Origin: Asterias rubens
Lineage: Eukaryota > Echinodermata > Asteroidea > Forcipulatida > Asteriidae
Assembly (NCBI RefSeq): GCF_902459465.1
Contig: NC_047067.1
Location: 18,537,680 to 18,601,679, forward strand
Length of the DNA stretch: 64,000 nt
Reading direction: 5' to 3'
In this document: piece after piece, positions 43,831 through 56,165 of the stretch
How the letters are laid out: each line of letters starts with the position of its first letter
How positions within the stretch are numbered: position 1 is the stretch's first letter
Notes under the pieces: generated by a model
Databases searched by the model: none
Told to the model about the DNA's origin: nothing
Seen by the model: the letters and a program-made list of their open reading frames with translations, nothing else
Position numbers and translations under genes: made by a program

Positions 43831-46800
43831 AACAATAGGATGGGTCTCAAATATTAATTTTAATCTGGATTTTAAACCGTCGTACTATCCGAAATGAGGC
43901 ATTATCTCAAAAAGTAGCCATCATAGACGACTAAAACCAAGATTTTCCTGCTCCTCGCCCTCTATTACACCTAGGTATGAAATTTCAGGCGATTTGGAAG
44001 ACACAAATTTCGGCCGATTTTAGAAAAAACGACAAGGGGGTAAGCTTGACGTTTTTTCAGCCTCGGAAACATTTTCTCTCCGAATTGCCTCAAAATTTAA
44101 CCAAAGGAAGTTCGTCATGTGTAACAGACAGTCTCCAGGTTACAGGTTGTTGGAACAATAGGTTACGTCTCAAATATTCATTTTAATCTGGATTTTAAAC
44201 CGTCGTACTATCCGAAATGAGGCATTATCTCAAAAAGTAGCCATCGTAGACGACTAAAACCAAGATTTTCCTGCTCCTCGCCCTCTATTACACCTATAGC
44301 TGTGAAATTTCAGGCGATTTGGAAGACACAAATTTCGGCCGATTTTAGAAAAAACGACAAGGGGGTAAGCTTGACGTTTTTTCAGCCTCGGAAACATTTT
44401 CTCTCCGAATTTCCTCAAAATTTAACCAAAGGAAGTTCGTCACTTTTGAAACAACGACAAGGGGGTGAAGCTTGACGTTTTTTCAGCCTCGGAAACATTT
44501 TCTCTCCGAATTGCCTCAAAAATTCACCAAAGGAAGTTCGTCATGTGTAAAAGACAGTCTCCAAGTTACAGAATGCTGGAACAATAGGATGGGTCTCAAA
44601 TATTAATTTTAATCTGGATTTTAAACCGTCGTACTATCCGAAATGAGGCATTATCTCAAAAAGTAGCCATCATAGACGACTAAAACCAAGATTTTCCTGC
44701 TCCTCGCCCTCTATTACACCTAGGTATGAAATTTCAGGCGATTTGGAAGACACAAATTTCGGCCGATTTTAGAAAAAACGACAAGGGGGTAAGCTTGACG
44801 TTTTTTCAGCCTCGGAAACATTTTCTCTCCGAATTGCCTCAAAATTTAACCAAAGGAAGTTCGTCATGTGTAAAAGACAGTCTCCAAGTTACAGGTTGCT
44901 GGAACAATAGGATGGGTCTCAAATATTCATTTTAATCTGGGTTTTAAACCGTCGTACTATCCGAAATGAGGCATTATCTCAAAAAGTAGCCATCGTAGAC
45001 GACTAAAACCAAGATTTTCCTGATCCTCGCCCTCTATTACACCTATAGCTATGAAATTTCAGGCGATTTGGAAGACACAAATTTCGGCCGATTTTAGAAA
45101 AAACGACAAGGGGGTAAGCTTGACGTTTTTTCAGCCTCGGAAACATTTTCTCTCCGAATTGCCTCAAAATTTAACCAAAGGAAGTTCGTCATGTGTAAAA
45201 GACAGTCTCCAAGTAACAGGTTGCTGGAACAATAGGATGGGTCTCAAATATTCATTTTAATCTGGATTTTAAACCGTCGTACTATCCGAAATGAGGCATT
45301 ATCTCAAAAAGTAGCCATCGTAGACGACTAAAACCAAGATTTTCCTGCTCCTCGCCCTCTATTACACCTAGGTATGAAATTTCAGGCGATTTGGAAGACA
45401 CAAATTTCGGCCGATTTAAAAAAAAACGACAAGGGGGTAAGCTTGACGTTTTTTCAGCCTCGGAAACATTTTCTCTCCGAATTGCCTCAAAATTTAACCA
45501 AAGGAAGTTCGTCATGTGTAAAAGACAGTCTCCAAGTAACAGGTTGCTGGAACAATAGGATGGGTCTCAAATATTCATTTTAATCTGGATTTTAAACCGT
45601 CGTACTATCCGAAATGAGGCATTATCTCAAAAAGTAGCCATCGTAGACGACTAAAACCAAGATTTTCCTGATCCTCGCCCTCTATTACACCTATAGCTAT
45701 GAAATTTCAGGCGATTTGGAAGACACAAATTTCGGCCGATTTTAGAAAAAACGACAAGGGGGTAAGCTTGACGTTTTTTCAGCCTCGGAAACATTTTCTC
45801 TCCGAATTGCCTCAAAATTTAACCAAAGGAAGTTCGTCATGTGTAAAAGACAGTCTCCAAGTAACAGGTTGCTGGAACAATAGGATGGGTCTCAAATATT
45901 CATTTTAATCTGGATTTTAAACCGTCGTACTATCCGAAATGAGGCATTATCTCAAAAAGTAGCCATCGTAGACGACTAAAACCAAGATTTTCCTGCTCCT
46001 CGCCCTCTATTACACCTAGGTATGAAATTTCAGGCGATTTGGAAGACACAAATTTCGGCCGATTTAAAAAAAAACGACAAGGGGGTAAGCTTGACGTTTT
46101 TTCAGCCTCGGAAACATTTTCTCTCCGAATTGCCTCAAAATTTAACCAAAGGAAGTTCGTCATGTGTAAAAGACAGTCTCCAAGTAACAGGTTGCTGGAA
46201 CAATAGGATGGGTCTCAAATATTCATTTTAATCTGGATTTTAAACCGTCGTACTATCCGAAATGAGGCATTATCTCAAAAAGTAGCCATCGTAGACGACT
46301 AAAACCAAGATTTTCCTGCTCCTCGCCCTCTATTACACCTAGGTATGAAATTTCAGGCGATTTGGAAGACACAAATTTCGGCCGATTTTAGAAAAAACGA
46401 CAAGGGGGTAAGCTTGACGTTTTTTCAGCCTCGGAAACATTTTCTCTCCGAATTGCCTCAAAATTTAACCAAAGGAAGTTCGTCATGTGTAAAAGACAGT
46501 CTCCAAGTTACAGGTTGCTGGAACAATAGGATGGGTCTCAAATATTCATTTTAATCTGGGTTTTAAACCGTCGTACTATCCGAAATGAGGCATTATCTCA
46601 AAAAGTAGCCATCGTAGACGACTAAAACCAAGATTTTCCTGCTCCTCGCCCTCTATTACACCTATAGCTATGAAATTTCAGGCGACTTGGAAGACACAAA
46701 TTTCGGCCGATTTTAGAAAAAACGACAAGGGGGTAAGCTTGACGTTTTTTCAGCCTCGGAAACATTTTCTCTCCGAATTGCCTCAAAATTTAACCAAAGG

Positions 46801-48824
46801 AAGTTCGTCATGTGTAAAAGACAGTCTCCAAATAACAGGTTGCTGGAACAATAGGATGGGTCTCAAATATTCATTTTAATCTGGATTTTAAACCGTCGTA
46901 CTATCCGAAATGAGGCATTATCTCAAAAAGTAGCCATCGTAGACGACTAAAACCAAAATTTTCCTGCTCCTCGCCCTCTATTACACCTAGGTATGAAATT
47001 TCAGGCGATTTGGAAGACACAAATTTCGGCCGATTTAAAAAAAAACGACAAGGGGGGGTAAGCTTGACGTTTTTTCAGCCTCGGAAACATTTTCTCTCCG
47101 AATTGCCTCAAAATTTAACCAAAGGAAGTTCGTCATGTGTAAAAGACAGTCTCCAAGTAACAGGTTGCTGGAACAATAGGATGGGTCTCAAATATTCATT
47201 TTAATCTGGGTTTTAAACCGTCGTACTATCCGAAATGAGGCATTATCTCAAAAAGTAGCCATCGTAGACGACTAAAACCAAAATTTTCCTGCTCCTCGCC
47301 CTCTATTACACCTAGGTATGAAATTTCAGGCGATTTGGAAGACACAAATTTCGGCCGATTTTAGAAAAAACGACAAGGGGGTAAGCTTGACGTTTTTTCA
47401 GCCTCGGAAACATTTTCTCTCCGAATTGCCTCAAAATTTAACCAAAGGAAGTTCGTCATGTGTAAAAGACAGTCTCCAAGTTACAGGTTGCTGGAACAAT
47501 AGGTTGGGTCTCAAATATTCATTTTAATCTGGATTTTAAACCGTCGTACTATCCGAAATGAGGCATTTTCTCAAAAAGTAGCCATCGTAGACGACTAAAA
47601 CCAAGATTTTCCTGCTCCTCGCCCTCTATTACACCTAGGTATGAAATTTCAGGCGATTTGGAAGACACAAATTTCGGCCGATTTTAAAAAAAAAACGACA
47701 AGGGGGTAAGCTTGACGTTTTTTCAGCCTCGGAAACATTTTCTCTCCGAATTGCCTCAAAATTTAACCAAAGGAAGTTCGTCATGTGTAAAAGACAGTCT
47801 CCAAGTAACAGGTTGCTGGAACAATAGGATGGGTCTCAAATATTCATTTTAATCTGGATTTTAAACCGTCGTACTATCCGAAATGAGGCATTATCTCAAA
47901 AAGTAGCCATCGTAGACGACTAAAACCAAGATTTTCCTGCTCCTCGCCCTCTATTACACCTAGGTATGAAATTTCAGGCGATTTGGAAGACACAAATTTC
48001 GGCCGATTTTAGAAAAAACGACAAGGGGGTAAGCTTGACGTTTTTTCAGCCTCGGAAACATTTTCTCTCCGAATTGCCTCAAAATTTAACCAAAGGAAGT
48101 TCGTCATGTGTAAAAGACAGTCTCCAAGTTACAGGTTGCTGGAACAATAGGATGGGTCTCAAATATTCATTTTAATCTGGATTTTAAACCGTCGTACTAT
48201 CCGAAATGAGGCATTATCTCAAAAAGTAGCCATCGTAGACGACTAAAACCAAGATTTTCCTGCTCCTCGCCCTCTATTACACCTATAGCTATGAAATTTC
48301 AGGCGACTTGGAAGACACAAATTTCGGCCGATTTTAGAAAAAACGACAAGGGGGTAAGCTTGACGTTTTTTCAGCCTCGGAAACATTTTCTCTCCGAATT
48401 GCCTCAAAATTTAACCAAAGGAAGTTCGTCATGTGTAAAAGACAGTCTCCAAGTAACAGGTTGCTGGAACAATAGGATGGGTCTCAAATATTCATTTTAA
48501 TCTGGATTTTAAACCGTCGTACTATCCGAAATGAGGCATTATCTCAAAAAGTAGCCATCGTAGACGACTAAAACCAAGATTTTCCTGCTCCTCGCCCTCT
48601 ATTACACCTAGGTATGAAATTTCAGGCGATTTGGAAGACACAAATTTCGGCCGATTTTAGAAAAAACGACAAGGGGGTAAGCTTGACGTTTTTCCAGCCT
48701 CGGAAACATTTTCTCTCCGAATTGCCTCAAAATTTAACCAAAGGAAGTTCGTCATGTGTAAAAGACAGTCTCCAAGTTACAGGTTGCTGGAACAATAGGA
48801 TGGGTCTCAAATATTCATTTTAAC
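43831..48824. repeat. Satellite array, ~324-bp monomer, about 15 copies
   Basis: Monomers run from GGATGGGTCTCAAATATT to GGTTGCTGGAACAATA. Period alternates 325 and 323 bp, because monomers with CACCTATAGCTATGAAA alternate with CACCTAGGTATGAAA, giving a ~648-bp dimeric higher-order repeat. Copies differ at only a few positions. The second unit is irregular, with a partial duplication around 44430-44560. The last is cut at TTCATTTTAA|CCTCTC. A 69-codon ORF (MKFQAIWKTQISADF...) recurs in nearly every monomer but has no splice or family context. Confidence 0.92.
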
Positions 48825-50110
48825 CTCTCTTTTTGGAGGCACTGCTATACCAACAAGTAAGCGACATTGCGACAAGAACACGAATAGTCGGGTACCCTAT
48901 AGTTGGTCTTATAACCCATGCCTCGTACCCAGTAATTTACCGCGTACACATGTATTCAAAATTATCTCCAACCATGCAGTTGACTCTGGCTGTCTCCGTG
49001 GACGATATTTAGAGCCTTTTTGATGTAGTTTTAATCTTCAGGGAACTTTCAGGCAAGACTAATGTGTACTCGTTTATTCTGATTCAGTATAAAGTCGTTC
49101 AAACCCATGGTAAAAGCAATGTTTGTGATTTGTTTGTTTCTATTAGCTATAGGTCTACACTACGTTAGCTGGTATGCTGGTTAACTGTGCACAACACAAT
49201 GGGTTTGGTGTGTTATTGCTCAATATAATTCTCTGTTATAGTTAGTAGGCCTGTAGGTTGCAGTTTTCCCGTTGATTATTCGGAGATTAAAACAAAACGG
49301 CCAGAAATTGGTGGTGAGGTCGTAAAATTGTTCAAATCTAATTATTCACTGCATACAATTGTACAGCCTATCTATGGCAATGCTTTGATGTTGTACCCTG
49401 GATTTAAAACTTTGCATGGTGGAAATACGATATGGACAGGTTTGCGGTAACACCATGCAATGACTATCATCTCTAAATATGGGGTGGTTCTGAAAATAAC
49501 CGTTGGTTTCAATTGACGTTTCGGTCAGTATTCTCTGATCGCCTTTGGAGAAAAACAAAATTCTTTTACGATGCACAAACACTTGACGTTTAAATTTTAC
49601 GTTTAATGATTTTAATTATTTAAATAAATAAAAATAAATAAAAAATTGCTGCTTAAAATAAATTTGAATGTGTATGTCAATTATTGTCTGAATTCTTTTT
49701 ATATTGATTTAAAGAGCAGTCATAATGTGAAATGTAGAAACTCAAATATTAAACAAATATTGAATTAAAACATAAAGAATACTCCGTCCCGTGTCTTATT
49801 TAGAGTTCAATTTCCTTAGACTATCAAATATTTATTACATATAATAATAAATGGTTTTGTTGGTCACATTGTTACGCCCCCTGTTTGAATATGCCCCCCC
49901 CCCCCCATTCGCCCGATTCGCCCGATTTGCCCGGCTTCTAGAGACTTTTTCAATCGCTGATATTTTCTCAGTTAGATAGACCCGTTTTAGTCCCGTGCAT
50001 TTTAATTATCTCAAACACCGTCGAATTTGTGCATGCATCAACTCTGTTGTACCCAGTCCCAATCTTTACATTACCTGGGGTACTATGGCATCGGGAAATC
50101 CTTGTAAAAC
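48825..50110. other. Unique spacer between the satellite and the tRNA-like array
   Basis: It contains a family C fragment at 49436-49515 (TTTGCGGTAACACCATGCAA, AAAATAACCGTTGG) and an AT-rich tract at 49590-49860. No gene is seen. Confidence 0.5.
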
Positions 50111-50116
50111 ACGCGA

Positions 50117-51815
50117 GTGGAAGGCACTCGCTATATACGTTTTGATTTAAAGTTGTCCACTCTAAGGTTTATAATTAAACTCGAACCCATTGTTCATAAG
50201 AAGAGCGGTGGCCCAGTGGTAGAGCTCCGGATTCTGAGCGCAAAGGTACTGGGTTCGAGCCACGGCGTGTGTCTTTTTCTACGCGTAAGAACATTGGTTT
50301 AAGAGGAACCCTATGGCATAGGGAAATCCTTGCTTTATACCTAATAAATAACATGCGAGTGGAAGGCACCCGCTATTACGTTTTGATTTAAAGTTGAATT
50401 CATTCTAAGGTTTATATTTAAACTCGAACCTTTTGTTATGAAGAAGGACAGTGGCACAGTGGTAGGGCTCTGGACTCTGAAGCCAAAGGTGCTGGGTTCG
50501 AACCCCGGTGTGTGTTCTTTTTCTGCGTTGAAGAACATTGGTTTACGCGGTACCCTATGGCATAGGGAAATCCTTGCTTTACACTTAATAAATAATTTGC
50601 GAGTGGAAGGCATAAGCTATTAATACGTTTTGATTTAAAATTGTTCATTCTAGGGTATAACATTAAACTCGAACGCAAATGAAGTAAGAGTAGTAGTGGC
50701 CTAATGGAAGGGCTCCGGGCTCTACACCCGATGGTACGGGGTTCGATTCCCGATCTGTGTTCTTTTAGTATGCTTGAGAACATTGGGTTGCGCGGTTCCC
50801 TACGGCATAGGGAAATCCTTGCTTTACACTTAATAAATAATTTGCGAGTGGAAGGCATAAGCTATAATACGTTTTGATTTAAAATTGTTCATTCTAGGGT
50901 ATAACATTAAACTCGAACGCAAATGACGTAAGAGTAGTAGTGGCCTAATGGAAGGGCTCCGGGCTCTACACCCGCTGGTACGGGGTTCGATTCCCGATCT
51001 GTGTTCTTTTAGTATGCTTGAGAACATTGGTTTGCGCGGTACCCTATGGCATAGGGAAATCCTTGCTTTACACTTGTAAATAATTTGCGAGTGAAAGGCA
51101 TAAGCTATAATACGTTTTGATTTAAAGTTGTTCATTCTAAGGTATAACATTAAACTCGAACGCAAATGAAGAAAGAGTAGTAGTGGCCCAATGGAAGGGC
51201 TCCGGGCTCTACACCCAATGGTGCGGAGTTCGATTCCCGGGTGTTCTTTTACTACGTTTTGATTTATAGTTGTTCATACCAAGGTTTAACATTAAACTCG
51301 AACGCAAATGAAGTAAGAGTAGCAGTGGCCCAATGGAAGGGCTCCCGACTCTACACCCAATGGTACGGAGTTCGATTCCCGGGTGTTCTTTTACTACGTT
51401 TTGATTTATAGTTGTTCATACCAAGGTTTAAAATTAAACTCGAACGCCATAAAAGTAAGAGGAGACGTGGCTCAATGGAAGTGCTCCGGACTCTACACCC
51501 AATGGTGCGGAGTTCGATTCCCGGGTGTTCTTTTACTACGTTTTAATTAAAAGTTTGTCATACGAAGGTTTAAAATTAAACTCGAACGCAAATGAAATAA
51601 GAGGAGACGTGGCTCAATGGAAGGGCTCCGGACTCTACACCCAATGGTGCGGAGTTCGATTCCCGAGTGTTCTTTTACTACGTTTTAATTAAAAGTTTCT
51701 CATACGAAGGTTTAAAATAAAACTCGAACGCATATTAGTAAGAAGGAGCAGTGGCCCAGTGGAAGGGCTCTGGTCTCTGGACCGGAGGGTCCCGGGATCG
51801 AATCCAGCTTCAGAA
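50117..51815 (+). repeat. Tandem array of nine tRNA-Gln-like units
   Basis: Units start near 50199, 50440, 50690, 50933, 51176, 51319, 51459, 51600 and 51742. Each has an A box like TGGCCCAATGG, an anticodon-arm region, and a B box GGTTCGATTCC (or GAGTTCGATTCC). The second unit's CTCTGGACTCTGAAGCC is close to tRNA-Gln(CUG). Units 3-8 read CTCTACA in the loop, formally anticodon CUA. The period is about 243 bp for the first units (with an ATGGCATAGGGAAATCCTTG spacer) and about 141 bp for the later ones. Acceptor stems are absent, so these are tRNA-derived repeats and probably not tRNA genes. Confidence 0.75.
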
Positions 51816-51924
51816 AAGTTGCAGACGTTTTAAAAATGTTTTTATTTTTTAATTTTTTAAACTTATATAAAAAAGAGCATAGGTTCGTTTTAAGTTTTAA
51901 GTTTAAAGTTTCTTTCCTCAGCGA

Positions 51925-52075
51925 GTGCTAGCGGTGTGTGCCACTGCGCGGTGTGTGCCACTGTCTGGTGGGTCGAGACTTCTCGGACGGCAACCGCGCT
52001 GTCACCACCGGGGTTCGAACCGGGGACCCTTTGCTTGGGAGGCCGACACCTACCCACGACACCCACTTGGGTCCC
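51925..52075 (-). repeat. Diverged tRNA-like element
   Basis: On minus, GTCGTGGGTAGGTGTCGGCC precedes GGTTCGAACCCCGGTGG, in the order and spacing of A and B boxes. A GGTGTGTGCCACTG direct repeat lies at 51932-51971. Confidence 0.45.
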
Positions 52076-53030
52076 CCCAGGATAATTCGCATTTTAGACC
52101 TGATAAACCTTCGGTTCATACTTTACACAGAAAGCTATGGCATGGGATTTCAGTGCTTTATACTTAGTATATAATTGAATACTTTTCATAGGATATTATG
52201 GTATGGGAATATCAATGCTTTATACTTAGTAATTTCGAGTGAAATGCACAAGTTGTGGGCTGGTTACATAGGCATTGGAAACTCATTTGTTCGGACTTAA
52301 AACATATTTGAGTTAAAATCTACTCACTGTATAGTTTAAAATGGGAAAAGGGGTACGCATGGTACTATGGCATAGGGAAATCCTTGCTTTGGACTTGGTA
52401 AATAATTTGCGAGTGGAAGATATAATACGCTTTTACTGACGGGTATTGGTAGTAGATAGGGGACTCTTGTGTTCGGACTTAAAAAGTATTCGACGAGTTG
52501 AAGGCACACGCTGTAGGCATAAAGATAGACAATTAGTTTAATTAATGGGGAAATGGTACGCATGGTACAATGGCATAGGGAAATCCTTGCTTTGGACTTG
52601 GTAAATAATTTGAGAGTGGAAGGCATACGCTTTACTGACGGGTAGACAGGGGACTCTTTGGTTGTGATTTAAAAAATTGGTGAGTGGATGGAAGGCACAC
52701 GCTGTATAGGCCCTAAGTATGGCGCATTGGTTTACAAGGAAACAAAGGCATAAACGGGGACTTACAAAATAATTATTTGAGTCGAAGGCACACGATGTAG
52801 GTATAGAAAATTAGTTCGCAGGGGAAGTTGGTCTGGCATTTCGATGGGAATTGGGGATTGTCGGTCGCTGTGGAAAGGGTAGCGGGGTACACTGGGGTTG
52901 GGTGGCCGAGTCTTTAGTAGGCTAGCTGGGATCAACATGACGGCGGGAATATAACTTCTTTGAATTTCCACCAGTGTTCTTGGTGGGTACTCGCCGTGAT
53001 GGTACAATTGGTTTTATTGAGTTTGATACA
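52076..53030. repeat. Diverged spacer repeats of the tRNA-like array
   Basis: The spacer ATGGCATAGGGAAATCCTTG plus TAAATAATTTGCGAGTGGAA recurs at about 52365 and 52570, with weaker copies at 52135-52240 and 52650-52790. No tRNA-like parts are present. It seems to be an old extension of the array. Confidence 0.6.
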
Positions 53031-53039
53031 ATAATTATT

Positions 53040-53460
53040 TGAGACATTGTTATATCGAAAATCAGGCAATAAAAACAACTACATCAAAAAGTTACTAAGG
53101 TAGACGACTAAACCCAAGTTTTCAGGTGATTTTGAAAAACACAAATTTTTTCGGCAGATTTTTGAGAAAACGGCATGGGGTATAACTTGACGTTTTTTTC
53201 ACCCTCAAAAAAAAATTCTCTCAGATTTGCCTCAAAATTTAACCAAAGAAAGAAAGTTCTTTATGTGCAAAAGACGCTCTACGGATTACAGATTGCTGGA
53301 ACAATTGGAAGGGCCTCAAATTAATATTAATTTTAATCTTGATTTGGGGGCATCGAAAACTAGACAATATCTCAAAAGGTTGCCTACGACTCAGACTAAG
53401 GTTTTTCTGTGCACCTCGTCCTTCATTACACATCTGGATGAAATTTCAGACGATTAAAAA
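53040..53460. repeat. Isolated, diverged monomer of the 324-bp satellite
   Basis: GACGACTAAACCCAAG, GGTATAACTTGACGTTTTTT, GCCTCAAAATTTAACCAAAG and TTGCTGGAACAATTGG follow the monomer order, with many substitutions and indels, for about 1.3 units. It lies 4 kb beyond the homogeneous array. Confidence 0.8.
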
Positions 53461-55325
53461 AATAAAAATAAAAAACCCGCCAGTTTTATTCAGACCATGT
53501 TCAGACTTTAAAAATTTACATTATCATTTGGCAGTATAGGTGGCAAACCAGTTTTAGATTTACAACTTGATATGAGAAAGGCAATCTGCAAAGGCTTAAA
53601 CATGATGTATCAATTCTTTTGGATGGTAGACCTACGACTCCGAATGTCAGAGCACCGGTCATTTTGGTTGGTAAACAGTTTACGACAGCTCAGTGTTACA
53701 TAACATGTAAACAACAACTGACATAGAAACACGTAGGAGTGGCCGACACGAATTGAAGTAGATAATCTATAAGAACTACACAGAAAAGTCGATTGTTTCA
53801 TCTGATCATGGAGGAATTCTTCATCCAGTATCTGATTGACGGCAAATTGGCAATGACAATGCAATGACCTATGCTCTAACGTTACAGCTACTTCCGGATT
53901 GCCGTTGTTTATGTTGAGCATGAAGGTGGAATAAAATTGCGACAAGAATTGCCCGTTTTATGACAAACTAGGTGGTTACACGCCTTCCACGAGGCCTTCA
54001 TCCTATTCTACATTATTAACTTAAATAAGCTGCATGATAAAGCTTACCCAAAGAGACATTAAATCACATCAAATCATCCTAAGTATATCCATGGTGTTGA
54101 CAACTTCACAAGCATGGCTGGTGGCCATTTTGAATATCGCGTCACGGCATCAAGCCGTCAAGTACCCAGACCTGTACTACTCTGGTGATGTTTATTTCGC
54201 GTAGCGTGGAAATCGGGTACCTGTCGGTTGCTTAAGCTGGTTCCAATCACCGGTGCCTGTCCCGAAGATCAAAGGGGCAAACTGGCTCCCGCAAGATCTC
54301 GCGGAATGATTCGAAATGCGAGAATCGAAGGCTTGAATCATATTAAAAGTGATGAATAAACGCTTACACTGTAACTAATTGTGGTAATTAAACCAAGTAG
54401 CCTTACGTTTGTTTAACTTGAAATGATTTAGCGCAAAGTTGAAAGAACTAAAGGTAATATATGAGGTATATTTTTTGTTCGTTTCTCAGCTTATTATTAA
54501 TGTAGGAATAAATAACTTGTAGGTAGATTATTAAAAAGTGACCTTATTTCGTTGTTGAAAATATCTCACTCAAATTTGCGCCACCAAATAATCTAACTTT
54601 TAAAGCCTTCGGTACACTTCAACCACCCCCCCCCAAAAAAAAAAAAATAATAATACAAAAATATTAATAACAAAATATGGCCATCTTATGCATGTTGTTG
54701 TGTTAGAAAATTGCAAGGATTTTACTAAAACGCAAGGCTTACCATTTGAATTTTTGTAACAAAAAATGCAAGGCTTTGAACATCCATTTTTTGTAGGGTA
54801 AACCGTTTTTGTTTACTGAAAAAGTTTAAAGAGATGAGCCTTGTGCCTCAAAATAAATACATCAATAAAAAAAATTTAAAAAATACAAACAAAACATTAT
54901 TATTATTATTATTATTATTAGATGTCCTACAGTTTATCAAATTTTGGGCCATAAATTTAAGAAAACACAAAGAGTTGTTTTTATTCTCTAAAATAATGCG
55001 ATAGGTACCTCTGACTCTGATGTGTTTTTAACTTGAGGACAAACTTTTATAAATAATATTTTCAACTTGAGGAATGGTTTTAGATATAGATTGGTCAACA
55101 TCAAATCTCAATCTTAGAAAAAAATGAAAGGTACATGCCATCACTGAAGAAACCAGCTTCATTTTAATGCATACAAATCGAACTTGTGGTCAAATAATAC
55201 AAATAAATAAAATCGCAAGGCATAAGTAAAGCATTTTTTATCAATGTTTTGTAATTTTGTTTATTGGAATAGTACAATATAACACATTTGGCTTGATCAG
55301 AAATGTATAAGGTTAAATCACAATA
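53461..55325. other. Intergenic, no gene recognised
   Basis: It is AT-rich with poly-C/poly-A tracts near 54625 and a (TTA)n microsatellite near 54897. The 111-codon minus ORF at 53610-53945 has no motif I know. I see nothing else. Confidence 0.4.
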
Positions 55326-55668
55326 GTTAAAGGCAGTGGACACTATTGGTAATTACTCAACATAATTATTAGCATAAAACATTTCTTGGTGACGAGTAAT
55401 GGGGAGAGGTTGATAGTATAAAACATTGTGAGAAACGACTCCCTCTGAAGTGCCATAGTTTTCGAGAAAGAAGTAATTTTCCACGAATTTGATTTCGAGA
55501 CATCAGATTTAGTGTGACAGGGGTGTTTTTTCTTTCATTACTATCTTGCAAGTTTGATTACCAATTGAGCTCAAATTTTCACAGGTTTGTTATTTTATGC
55601 ATATGTTGAGATACACCAACTGTGAAGGCTAGTCTTCGACAATTACCAATAGTGTCCACTGCCTTTAA
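55326..55668. repeat. Family A MITE with internal deletion
   Basis: Both ends are intact (TTAAAGGCAGTGGACACTAT and ATAGTGTCCACTGCCTTTAA). The central hairpin is partly lost (TTTCGAGACATCAGATTTAG). Confidence 0.8.
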
Positions 55669-55823
55669 ATAATGATAGTCCATTATACTATAATGTATGT
55701 TACATGAAACAGTTTCCATGCTACTAGACCATTTTTATATTATTTGGATGTTGATATCAATGACCAAATGTCATGGTTGAAAATAATAATAATAAAGCAT
55801 GCAAAAACATTCAATGTAACTTT

Positions 55824-56165
55824 TAAAGGCACTGGACACCTTTGGTAATCAGTCTTCTCACTTGGTGTATGTCAACATAATGCACAAAAAAACAAACCTG
55901 TGAAAATTTGAACTCAATCGGTCGTTGAAGTTGCGAGAGTATAATGGAGGAAAGAACACCCTTGTTGCACAAGTTATGTGCTTTCAGATGCAAAATTCGA
56001 GCTTGAATTCAATCAAATATTTGAGTGAGAAATTTTTGTTCTTTCTCACAAACTACGTTACTTCAGAGGGAGCCATTTCTCACAATGTTTTATACTATCA
56101 ACAGCTCACTGTTACTTGTTACCAAGTTAATTTGAGTAATTACCGATAGTGTTCAGTGCCTTTAA
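55824..56165. repeat. Family A MITE, diverged
   Basis: Ends are TTAAAGGCACTGGACACC and GTGTTCAGTGCCTTTAA, with an altered centre (AAAATTCGAGCTTGAATTC). Confidence 0.75.

Noticed and set aside
43831-48824. CRISPR-like array
   Set aside because: Repeats are ~324 bp without unique spacers, and the window is eukaryotic; this is a satellite.
50690-51675. Functional amber-suppressor tRNA genes
   Set aside because: Units lack paired acceptor stems and good T stems in most copies. The CUA loop is better explained by drift in a tRNA-derived repeat.
53610-53945. 111-codon minus ORF as a gene
   Set aside because: It lacks motifs, has average composition for the AT-rich background, and sits between repeats.
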